This document shows, piece by piece, positions 43,414-55,000 of a stretch of DNA of 64,000 bases. Position 1 is the stretch's first letter. Each line of letters begins with the position of its first letter. This DNA comes from Colias croceus. Its lineage: Eukaryota > Arthropoda > Insecta > Lepidoptera > Pieridae. The stretch spans positions 5,245,622 through 5,309,621 of the forward strand of contig NC_059537.1 of assembly GCF_905220415.1 (NCBI RefSeq). The letters are read 5' to 3'. The notes beneath the pieces were generated by a model. That model was not told the origin of the DNA, made no database searches, and was given only the letters and a program-made list of their open reading frames with translations. The translations under genes were made by a program, and so were the position numbers.

Positions 43414-45340
43414 TTCTCTCTTGTCAACGTTGATACCTCCTATACGAATATGTGTTTAGTGTTAATTTACCCTTTATTGAAATTGTTGCTTTTGTTTAAA
43501 AAAACATGTTTTTTAATTTCAGTTGGAATTTAGATTTTAGAATATCATATTCATAAAAAATAAATTAATTATTATACCAGAGGTTCTTTTTGGTGATTTT
43601 ATTCATGTATGTAATCTAATAATAAGATATTATGGAACAAATGAACATCCCAGTGTATATTATAAGTATAACATAAATAATATAATTAATAAGAAATAAT
43701 TAATTAATTGTGTTAATGTATTTTAATGTTTAAAAAATGTGTAGTACATAGATATTTAATGTGTGCAATTGTGTGTAATACATGAATGTAATAATTATTA
43801 ACATGTTCTATGTGTGTGTGTTTTTTTTTATTTATATGCTCATTTATATTTTAAGGCATTAAATTAAAAGATTACCTAAATAAATTTCCCTTAAATTATT
43901 TTTAAAGTATGTTGAGAATATTGTTAATTTGGTTTCGCTTCTAAGGAAACGAAACTAGATAATTCTAAAAATATTCAATCTAGCAACAGAGGAGAGGCGA
44001 AATTGTTTTTTAAGTTCATATTAATTGTCTCAATAATATTTTAATGTATTATTTCATAAAAGCGCAATTTATTAAAAAAATTAAATGTCTGACATAAATT
44101 GTTTGTAATTTTAAAATGTTTAAAAGATCAAGTTTATGTTTCTAATTTGGTGATTAATTGATATAATTTATTAATATAAGAAAAAACATTCTAAAAGACC
44201 TATTATTTTAAGACCTACATTAAGTTTATTCATGAATTAAGGAGGGTTTCGTTTATTGCTTATGCCTTATACCTTGATGCTTTCTGTCTCGATAACGGTC
44301 GTATTTTATTTTATAATTTACATACGAACAAAAAAAAATTGTTATGTTAATAAACGAAGATGATAAAACACAGAAAAATGTATTGTTAAAAAATACAATA
44401 TAAAATAGCATTATTGTGAATACTGCATTTATTTGTTTTTTTTTCTGCGTCTTGTTATTTCCACTTTTTTTATTTGTGTTGTGTTTTTATTCGTACGTAT
44501 TGGGATTCTTAATAAAAATAGACATAATTGTACTAAACTATTAACGATTTTATTAATGGACGTCAATTTAATGTTAAGCGTTCATTTTTTCATAAATTAA
44601 AAGTTTAATTTAATAATAATAGAACATACGAAATCCTTTGTAATTTGTTTTTGGTTTACATTGAAATATGTTTCTTAGGTATATCTATAACAACTATTCT
44701 ATTTTACTAATGGTTATGGAACAGGTTTCTAAAGTGTAAGTTTCTATGAAAATGTATTGAATGTAAATTTGAGAAATGTCCATTTTTTGTTACGTCTAGA
44801 GCTTTTAATGTAAATTATTAAAATGATAAACTTAATGTTAACCTGTAAGTGCCTCATAGCTCTAATGTTAAAAACTTCTCCCGACTATCTAACAACATTT
44901 TACGTATTGTGATATATTTTTGTGTTTTGTGTTTGTAACGTATTTTTGTTTATTTCTCATGTATGTCATCTCAATCTTTTATGTATTTTGATTAAACGTA
45001 TGATTTGTTGTCAATTAAACCAATGTATAATTTATGAAAAGTTACAATAAACTTTCATACAATTTGTCTATATTTGCGTTTTATTTCTTTTTATTCCTAT
45101 AGTCCAGTCGAATTAGACCTAAAAATATTATTGAAAGAACGAACATTCCGACAGAGCAAAATTTTGGTGAAGAGCTTTATTTTACCATAAAAAATAAAAA
45201 TTCAAGAGTCACGTGTACGCAACAAAAGTTATTCGGGGTAAAGGTCATAATTTGGGGTTTTTTTAAGTTTTCTCAAAAAAATTTCCTCGATGTTGGGACA
45301 TGTGGGGACTTAAAATTGAATTTTTATTTTTTATCTATAC
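43414..45340. other. Convergent intergenic region between Hook and the carboxypeptidase gene
   Basis: Very AT-rich, with no coding exon. 'gttacaataaactttcatac' near 45046 followed by a T/G-rich stretch resembles a polyadenylation site on the plus strand and could end a long Hook 3' UTR. Confidence 0.4.
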
Positions 45341-45615
45341 TAATATAATAAAGCTGAAAGTTTGTTTGTTTGTTAATTTGAACGCGTTAATATCAGGAAC
45401 TACTGGTCCGATTTGAAAAATAATAACAGCCCAAAAAATATTTAGTCAATATCATTCGGAAAATATCTCTATCGTGTACGTACACTGTTATACATGTATG
45501 TTATGTTAATCTTTAAAACTATGCGCAACCGATTTTGATAGGTTTTTTTAGTAGATAACGGATGGTTTGAACGTAGATAGGTAGGTATGTTCCATCAATA
45601 ATTGCGACGGTGCGA
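45341..45615 (+). repeat. Short interspersed repeat
   Basis: 'tctatactaatataataaag', 'gaaagtttgtttgtttg', 'aggaactactggtccgattt' and 'aaccgattttgataggtttt' are standard phrases of the lepidopteran SINE/RTE-tail class. The right boundary is uncertain. Confidence 0.6.
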
Positions 45616-46011
45616 AGTTAGGGTGCGTCCCTAATCCATCATCATCATTGAAAGGAGATTGCCCAAGTGACTATGGCACTTGGTATCGCAATCAAACTTA
45701 TTGTGTCAAGATGAAATATAGCTCAATTTGAAGCTTGATGTTAGTACTTTTAGAAACGATTAAAGTTTTTATGTAAATAAGCCGCAGTTCACGACAATAA
45801 AAATAAAACAAAAGTTTTATTCAACGCTTCAAAAAAATACTTTATCGAGTTTAAACTAACGATGAACGTTAAGTTTTACATTTATTACATAGGTAATCGT
45901 AATAAACATTATTTCAAAATAAATAACGTCGAACAATGCGTCGAACACATTCATTCAACTATGACATATGACGCAGGACGCTTGCAAGAGAGATAGATGT
46001 ATGTGTCAAAA
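45616..46011. other. Gene-free stretch
   Basis: No exon recognised. Confidence 0.4.
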
Positions 46012-46323
46012 CAAAAACTTTTACTTTTATTTCTATTTATTCGGTATAATTACGACTTAATAGTGATAAATATGATCATTATAAATACAAATAGGAATTA
46101 ACAATATCACGAACACGTGACACAACTAGTATTTTACCGATTCCATACGTGGTCATACATGTTTCAAAAGAATAACTTTTACTATTATTTCAATTTATCC
46201 GGTATAATTAAGACTTAATATTGATACATATGACCATTATAAATACAAATAGGAATTAACAATATCACGAATACGTGGCACAACTAAAATTTTACCGATA
46301 CCACCCGTGGTCATTCTCCTTTG
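46012..46323 (+). repeat. Tandem duplication, two units of about 156 bp
   Basis: The phrases 'cggtataatta-gacttaata', 'ataaatacaaataggaatta' and 'caatatcacgaa-acgtg' occur at the same offset in both units, with about ten percent difference by eye. Confidence 0.75.
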
Positions 46324-46848
46324 TATTGAAATAAAAATACCCAAAAATATTTTATAATTTATTAGTTACTGAGATCACAAGCCACTTAGTTAAATAATTT
46401 ATAAATATCACACCAAATCAATAGTATTGCAGTTCGATCCTATGCAATCACAAAACAATTTATGTAAAACGCAACTTAAGTAAGTATTTAACAAAGTAAA
46501 AATACTAAAAAATATATAATATACAAACGCCACGCGCTCCTTGAAACCTGATTATGAACTAGATATAACTTTGAATACACATTGCGGTGAATAAATTGCA
46601 TATGTTATAATACTAATAATTACTAATTGACAATTACATTATCTGTGTGTTGACTCTCGAATACAATGCAATGCGGCTAAAAACAATTCGTAACTTTTCC
46701 TCCAGATTTTTCACTAAAACAACATTTCTAGATATCATTACAGAACATGGGAATTTAATTCTATGAATTTATATGAATGAATTTTGTTGAGGTTTACTAT
46801 AATGGTATCGCGCTTAATCTAATTTCATGTATCTATTGTATGGGGTTT
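46324..46848. other. 3' flank of the carboxypeptidase gene
   Basis: No exon. It is expected to hold the minus-strand 3' UTR. Several tttatt words could be its polyadenylation signal. Confidence 0.4.
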
Positions 46849-47437
46849 CTAGTCGAAGTCTTCATCAGAGTCTGTCTTTAGCACGCTGTCAGATCCGGAG
46901 CCGGGCTCGCTGTCCACTGCTATTTCTCTGTAAAACAATATTAATGTTTTATTATATAAACAATATTAATTTATCCGCAAACCGTCTGCAATTTATACCT
47001 GATATATCCGAGTGAAATTCGACACTGGTGAAATAATTTACAAATTGTGTAATTTAGTGTTTAAGTATATCCATTTTAAACATAAAATAAAGTAAAGAGC
47101 ATAATTTAAATCCTTCATTCATTTAACATAGGTTGGTAACCTACAGTTATTATTTCCAATGACATATGATTTCATGTTTGCAAATTCAGGCGATTCGATC
47201 AAAATAGGTTCTATTTATGTAGAGACGCAAAGAAGCTTGATTGAAAAGAATAATTCAAAGAGATTATCGCTCGTTTCTTTTCAATACATATTGAAGAATG
47301 TTTCTTATTGGATGCATATCTATACATATAATAAATCTGTAGAAGGGTCAATTCTGTACATTGAAAATATTGAAAAAATAAATAGCAGGGGGTGTTACTG
47401 GATCGATACCAAACCCAAATATGTGATTAAAAAATTT

Positions 47438-47478
<41 letters not shown>

Positions 47479-50400
47479 ATGTGAAGGCATCACGTGAAAA
47501 CTAGCGGTTCGATTTCGATGAAACTTGGTATAATTATACCTTATTATCCTGGGCGTAAAATAGGATACTTTTTATCCTGAAAAAATACGTAGAAAAAATT
47601 TAATCTTAATTTTTCAGTTTTATCCATAGACGTTGTTCCGTAGAACCGCGAACACACGTTGCGTATTATTATAGGCCTAGCCGTATTTGGGAATTGGGTC
47701 CAATAGATATTTATAAGATTTTATTGTCAGAGGTACCTACTCAAAATGGAGAAATAAACCATCGCGAAGACCGACATCCGCGCGGACGGAGTCGCGGGCG
47801 GAAGCTAGTCAACCATATAATGGTATTAAAATTGATGTTGAGATTATGTTATAAACAATTTTATTACCTAGGTTTTACATTATATATTACCCATTTATAC
47901 ATGTCTACCGGGCATCAATTCTTTTTAAGCTTAGGTACGCATGTAAAAAAAAAACATTAATAATTGAATTCAATTATTATAAAGGGCAATAAGTATATAG
48001 GTAAACATAAATGATAACGCCAAAAGAAATTAAAAGTCGGTAAAACACTTTCATAGAGAAACATTAGCAAAAGTAGGGGCTCATAATTAACAGTTGATCG
48101 ATGGCATAAGATCCATGCATGGAATCTACTTTTTTTCTATCAGTCTTACTTACGTCATATTAAAAGTGCATTGTGGCATGATAGAGCGCGTGAGTGGTCA
48201 TAATTAGTTATAAAATAGAATTAAAATGTTCCCGCTGTTGCTTCGAAATTATTCTTGGTTATTAAACGATTATTAGTTTATAGATAGTACATATAGCTAA
48301 TCACCGGAAAAAACAATGTTAGCATTCGGCTTCCATTAGCTGCTAAGATAAACTATCTACGTCTTTTCGGATAATAGATAATTATATTATATTATTTTGG
48401 TAAGTTTAGTTATATTTACGCAATCGTTTATTTTAGTAATATCTACCTAGTGAGAGTGTTATATTATCTGTGGCACTCTGTGGTAATACGATGGGCGTGA
48501 AAACCATTATTATTAAAACCACAACAATAAATCCAGTCAATCAAGATTATAATTCGCGCACACTGATAACTTGCCTATTTTCTGCAGCGACGCACACACG
48601 AATCTCAACAATATTTCTGCCGATAAAACGTGAAGTCAATAAATTGTGTTTGTTTCCCCGTTTACCTACTCTACTATTGAACACCAATAAAAAGGGCGGC
48701 TTCTCCTGATTTATTGCCACACAAACTAAACTTTACATACATTTTATCGAGAGCGCGACAGTTAAATTCCACCTTCATTCGAGGAGATATTAAACGACCT
48801 ATTATGATATAACTTTTCGTTTTATAATTTTTTAATATCCCCAGCTTTTAAGTTAACGAAGCTCGTCGCATCGCAACATTGTTGTTGCCTACCAATTATA
48901 AAATGAAATATTTGCGACTCTGTACTTTAATAAATATCCTCATACATTTATACATTATATTTTGAAAACAATAACCAATTTATTCATAAATTATCTGGCT
49001 TCAGAGAATTAGATCTAAGAAATTCAATTTGTTACGACCAGTTTTAAATATGATATTTCATCCCGTTAAGACAACCCCTACAGTTAAATACTTTAAAAAT
49101 ATGACACTTTATATTTTAAAAGCATTGGAAAATGTACGAAAAAGGAGAAACGAACCCGTTGATATCCTTAGTGAGCTGTATGTCGACGTTGGTCGCGCTA
49201 TCGTTGAGGCCGTTGAGCGCCTCGCAGAAGTCGCTGCCCACGTTCTGCAGATGCTGCGTGTTCAGATGGAATCCCTGGTGAATAAATCATTCGGGTGATG
49301 ACGGCCCAACTGATATATTAAGGGGCTTATCGTTCAGTCCCTGCTCGCGGGCGAATAAAATTATCCATGGAGTAAGGACTCTACCCGCGTAGACTTAAAA
49401 AATCTTGTAATTTATAGCCTAAAGCGGATTTGTGGTATACTGTCCAATTAATGTCGACTTTAATACAAAAAATAAATCTTAAAATACACCCTCGAGTTAG
49501 TTTTATTCGTGAGGACATTTGAACGAGTTACAGAAATCCTTGTTAATGCCGATAACTAATGTCTTGAATTATGAACCTTTAATCATGCATTAAAGCTTTT
49601 ATCTATATTCTTTATCCTTCAATATCAATATGATGGTAATATTTTAATAAATATTCTTTGAATAAAACGAAAGGTGCATAAAATTATTTTAAACACAATA
49701 AAAACATTGGCAAGAAATATTATAGGCTCTACTCAATATAACAAGATTACTATTTATAATCCCAAGTTCGGTCGTGGTGAAATCACAGCGTTAATAAAAT
49801 CTCATAGCTTATTGCATAGAATTCAACAGCAGATAAGTTAAAATTACGCCTTTCTTTGTATTTGTAATTTTATAGAAATGTGCCTACCTTAGCGTGAACA
49901 TGTCTCTGTACCCAATTTTATTTTAATTCGCCAAATTACATTTAGTTTTGTAGGTTAAGTACTTATACGAACACGATTCTATAATTTACTTGCAAACCGT
50001 ATTCTTTTATTATCTTACCGTTACTCCTCTTTTTTATGCCCATATAAAAGTCATCACAGAAGAGCGAATTAATAAGTGAAGTAAGCGTTTCTGACGTTAC
50101 ATTGATTGAAAATATATTGCGCTCTTATCTTTCGTGATCTGCACCGGGCAGATGAATTAGACTACATGTCAAACGCATACTATGCATATCATTAATCTCC
50201 CTTTATTAACCATCATTACTAATTGGAAAATATAAGACGTATCTGTAAAATAATCGATCACTTAGTAATTACATTTCGATAACGACACCCCCTTGTTAAT
50301 TATTATGTGAAAAGAATATTAATGTGAAGTATCACTTATAGGTGTTCTTTTTTCCTTCTTATGCGGTTTCTATTTAATAATTGAATGAGTAAATAAGTCT

Positions 50401-52037
50401 GACATCGTTATGATGAATTGTTGGATCCGCAAAGGTTATGTGTTCTTTTTTTCTTTCTGTCAAGGAATGCTATTTCTTCGTGATGAAAACTTGTATTTTT
50501 GCAGTCTCATGCTTATTCGCCTTGCATGATTTGTTTTTGCAAATTGTTCATCGCAATGCTATTTTAATTGTTTATTTTTTTGTGGTATCGTTGTTCTATA
50601 TATAAAATCTCAATTAGGTTCGTGATGTACTATTTCCTAGCCACATGTATTTATATCTACGTCCAACTAAATTGTAGCGACTTTTACAATAGGTACTAAT
50701 AAATAATGAATTTGCATGTTAACGGTCGATAAAGCGAACGTCGAAAGCTGATCTAGGGGCTGACCTTAAATGGTCCTCGGTCGAAGCCGCAGAAGGAGGC
50801 CTCCATGGTGTATGAGCGGGTGACGCCGAGGTGGCGCCACACGGTGACGCGCGCCGTGCTCTCGCGCTCGCGCTCCACGCGGAACGAGCACGAGCCCAGC
50901 GCGAACGCGGGCGATATGCGGTGCATCAACGCGGGCAACATCTGCACACCCGCATGTACTTATATTTTATAGGTCACTCTTACTAACTTATGCTAACTAG
51001 AAAGTACTTTAAGCCAACAAAGATGCTATAAATGATAATTAACTTTTCTGTGGATGATGATTAAGTTTTCACGGAGCATCAGCGAGGAATCAAATGAAAA
51101 TGGCTTCTCTGAACCTTAATATAAAATCGAATTCAATAATAAATAGACTAGATTTTTATCAGGATCTAATTATATCTATTTGTAGATAAAAATTCGTACA
51201 GTACAATTATGATAAAAAGTTAATGACAATTTTATGGATAGGTATGTACATTTGCATAATGAATAATTACTATGTATGTAAGCAGTAAACATTATGTAAA
51301 AGTTGTTATTGGCATTACGTCACCAACTTAGCGGTGCACGTTTCCTATTTTTCTCCAACTTCTTCTTCATCCGTTTAACATAACAGAATACATAAGATCC
51401 AAATAAGCGAATACAAAAAATGGGTGTTTAATTAACTGCAGTAATGTATACACAATCGCTGTTAGTCCTGATTTATGCAACTTACAAGGTATTTAACAGG
51501 TTCATCTTGTACAAGCCGGTCGTTGCTGCACCAACTCTCTGCGCCGGCGCATCCGTAAAAAAATACATTCTTCTTTCGCGAATGCCCGTGGTAGTCGCAG
51601 TATACGAGAGGTGGCTTCTTCCAAACTCGAACCAAGTATTCAATTAGGCCCTGCACATCAAAAACATTCAAAATAAAAGTCGAAAACTCGTCGCTATAAG
51701 ATTTATACCGTCTGCCTAACATCTTTGCAATTGCGCTTAAATTCCGGATTAGACTTTTATTTTTGTCTCCAGATACCAATTAAAGAACTGCATACACAAT
51801 AAATATTCTTATTAGCCGTGCATGTTTCCAAGAAAATCGTAAGCGAACGATCCACGTTAGCAGACGTCGCGTTTAATTGGAATATTGACTGTGAGCATTT
51901 GACATGAGAATAAGGGGTATCTGTGTAGTCGCTAATTAATAGAATTTACCTTTGTGTGGTAGATAGAAGGATGCAAAACAGGGCTGGGTTTGCACCAGCG
52001 TCGATTTAAATCTTCATTAGTTAGGCCGCACCGATGG
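46849..52037 (-). CDS. Cytosolic carboxypeptidase (CCP/AGTPBP1, insect NnaD-like), 3' exons only
   Basis: Five minus-strand exons join in one frame, in transcript order: 52037-51950, 51650-51486, 50941-50765, 49274-49156 and 46927-46849. They give 208 residues to the stop, with GT-AG junctions. They encode HRCGLTNEDLNRRW (substrate-binding NR.W), LVYCDYHGHSRKKNVFFYGC (zinc-ligand His), ESTARVTVWRHLGV and RSYTMEASFCGFDRG (catalytic Glu), and end in a Ser/Asp-rich tail KTDSDEDFD. This is the C-terminal half of an M14 deglutamylase, a family that trims glutamates from tubulin and other proteins. The exon with the HxxE zinc motif and the N-terminal domain were not found and probably lie to the right. 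CCP1-like is favoured by the motif wording. Confidence 0.92.
46928..49155 (-). other. Carboxypeptidase last intron content
   Basis: 2228 bp. It holds the (GTCT)n repeat copy at 47318-47809. The rest is AT-rich without a recognised exon. Confidence 0.5.
47318..47809 (+). repeat. Interspersed repeat with (GTCT)n, family copy 3
   Basis: Close copy of 14261-14726: the same start (catctatacatataataaat), a (gtct)n tract at 47440-47478, and the end 'gcgggcggaagctagt'. The ORF 47159-47497 runs into it and is not a gene. Confidence 0.78.
49275..50764 (-). other. Carboxypeptidase intron content
   Basis: 1490 bp between coding exons. No exon or repeat family was recognised. Confidence 0.45.
50942..51485 (-). 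other. Carboxypeptidase intron content
   Basis: 544 bp. Nothing was recognised. Confidence 0.45.
51651..51949 (-). other. Carboxypeptidase intron content
   Basis: 299 bp between two confidently placed exons. The acceptor tgatgtgcag and donor gtaaat define it. Confidence 0.6.
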
Positions 52038-55000
52038 CTGTAACAACGCAGACATTATCGGAGCGAACCAGGAAGCTCGAGCTCGCATGTGCATTGTGCA
52101 CGATAAGCCGTGTGGACATTTTCATTGAGGTGACAAGCCCCGTGGTGCCCGTGGGTCGGGAGTCAGCTATCGTTATTCCAATATCACACACGTAAGGGCC
52201 CCTCGGTGCGTACTGAACATTGTAACCGCTTTGGATCGGATCAGATTGCGGTTTATTTATTTCCTACTATTTGCCCCTTTGCATACTATCGATAAAATCT
52301 TTGAAAAAGGACACCTTCAGCTTTCTTACTTTATAATATGACCTTTCCTTTTTAAATAGAAGTGAGTGGATTCAAATTTATAAATTCAAATCTACGGAAA
52401 TAAAATGATTGAAAATGAAAAATCTATATTTAAGCAAAACACAGTAAGAAATTTTACATTATAGCACAAAATTTTTAACAAAAGCCCCCACACTCTACGA
52501 ATCTCCAGGCAGATAGAAATATAAGCTCGTATTTAATTTTTGCTCGTGAAAAAATGGGAGATGTTCGGAGTGAGCTAGGACCTAGAATTTTCGTAATTTG
52601 ATTGCAGTGCAAATCATTGTGTGTATTATATATTATTCACCTGTAGGTACCTATGTCATTTTTAGAGCAAAAAAAATAGGTTTAGTATTTACATACATTA
52701 CTAGTATTTATTACATTTTGACGTAATTAATTATTATTATTGTAATGTTAGTTCTACCAGTTACCACAGCTAGGTATAGACCATGAAAAATGTAAACGCA
52801 ATAAGTACCTAGTTTAAAACTTTGGTACATGGTTTTTTAGACATCAAGGTAAATTTACAATTAAGTTTATAGAAATTTAATCAAAAATCCAATGAACAAC
52901 ACTTATAAGAACGGTTTCTGCAGTATTTATTGATATATTATGTAGTTATTATATAATGTAAAAAAAATTTAGTCACTATAAGTTAAAATTTAACTTCGCT
53001 TTCAATTTGATAAATTTAAAGGTAGTAGTAAGTAAATAGTAGATAACATGGACAATAATTTTGAACAGATTCATTAATAATTCAGTTGAATTTAACCGGA
53101 TTAAGTATGTATGTACTTACCAACAAGCTTTTAAATTATAGGCGTCTATTATATTTTATACTATATTAGTTCCGCATTATATTTATATTCTCAACACGTC
53201 AGCGTGAAAAGCGTCGTCAATATAAAATGATAATTAAATTAATAATTTATATGGGCTTCATACGCATAGGGCGAGCATTAGTGAATTATTTAAAAGACAG
53301 CAATATCTTGAATTTTTAAACATGATTAATTAACTATGAATGTGTCAAAATATCATTGAAAATAATAATTCAAAATAATTATGTTTTTTCTTTAAAGAAG
53401 AACCTATTCAAACTACCTTGTCATACGCAATTACCAGTTAATGGAATTAAATTAAAAATAATTATACCAATGAATGACAACATATAGGTACCCAAAACAA
53501 TTACTATAAACGTTTTATTAAGCAACAATTTGCTAAGAGAAAATAAAACAACAGGATTGAAATTGAGCACGAGATAACCGCACGTTCAACTATGCGTATG
53601 AATCAGACTGCAACTCCATAAATAAACTACAAAGACAAATCTATATATAAATCAGAAAGAATTTGCCTGCGGGTTCAAATTATTTTCTTTTTTTAGCAGC
53701 GTCCAAGCTTTGGTACGCAGGTAGTGGAAAATGGAGTTTGATTAAACTCGTAATACTGTGAACCGAGGAAGTCATTTCAGTTCTATTAGAAAAGAATAAG
53801 TTGCTCAATTGTGTCATTATATACAGCTAGGTTAGGACTGTGCGTCTACAATCTACGACAATTCACTATACATTGCCCGTTATTACAAGGTAATTCACAG
53901 GGAACGAGTATCAGGGAGTATCTAGCCAGTTTGAAGGTAATCTAAGAACTAACGGTAATTAGTAATTAGACAAGTTGCTTTCCTCTGGATTAATCAGTAT
54001 TGAATAATTCTTCGCAATCTTAGATATTACTTAAAATTCAACTATATTTTTTTTAATACAGCTTTGTATAAAATTAAATGAAATTTATTATGAATGTATC
54101 TATTCCTAGTTGTTATTTTTGATAATTTTTCATACAATAACCGCTTTCTTTATAAAATGGGGTTAATATATACATACATAATATATTATATTAAATAATA
54201 TATTCAGCAGTGGTTATTATTATTATAAACAATAAACGCGATCTTTTCTTAAGCGTATATCATTTAATAATCTGTCGTAATTATATTTATAATACGATCT
54301 TGATATCTCGATCATATCTCTCCCAACGAAGACACGTTGAATTAATCGCGATAAAACTTGGTCTCGTCATGAATACTTCAAGCGATTCTCTGTTAACGCA
54401 TTGTTTAAATACTTATATAGTTAGAAGTAGCGAATAACATCGCGAGAGTTCTATTAACAGTACCACAGCGTGCATCCCTTTGTATCGGTTTTTTAAGACG
54501 CTGAGACAGTTGGACGTTCATCCAATTAGGAATGTTTCAGCGCAGAGACATCATTAGCGAACGACGGCGAGCGCGTAGGAGAACCTGAGTTCTCATGCAG
54601 CGACCTTCGCGTTTAAACCGGTTGCGCATCTTTACTCTAATCAGGGAAAAAATAAGCGCATGCCACATGTGCGAACGAAAGCGAACAAGCGAGAAACTGC
54701 GTCCTGTCCGCCGTGTTTTATGGAGAAGTGTTGCGGTACCGGAGCAACCCAGGGCTGCTATCTAGGTACTGCGGAACTTGCCAAACACTTACTTATATTA
54801 AGAATACCTACGCTATGATATTCAATAAGGTATTCTTGACGTATGTTTGAAATTAACATAAAGTTTTACTTTCAACATAAATCTGCTGTAAACATTATTA
54901 AGTATGTGGCGGACGCGGACGCAAGCGCCAACATGGCTTTAAATGGAAGCAATTGGCAATAACATAGTAAGTAGTAGCCCTTTGATGAGTCTCCTGACGA

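Noticed and set aside
47159..47497. 112-residue ORF
   Set aside because: Its second half is the (GTCT)n repeat translated as SVCLSVCL. No splice context or domain was seen.
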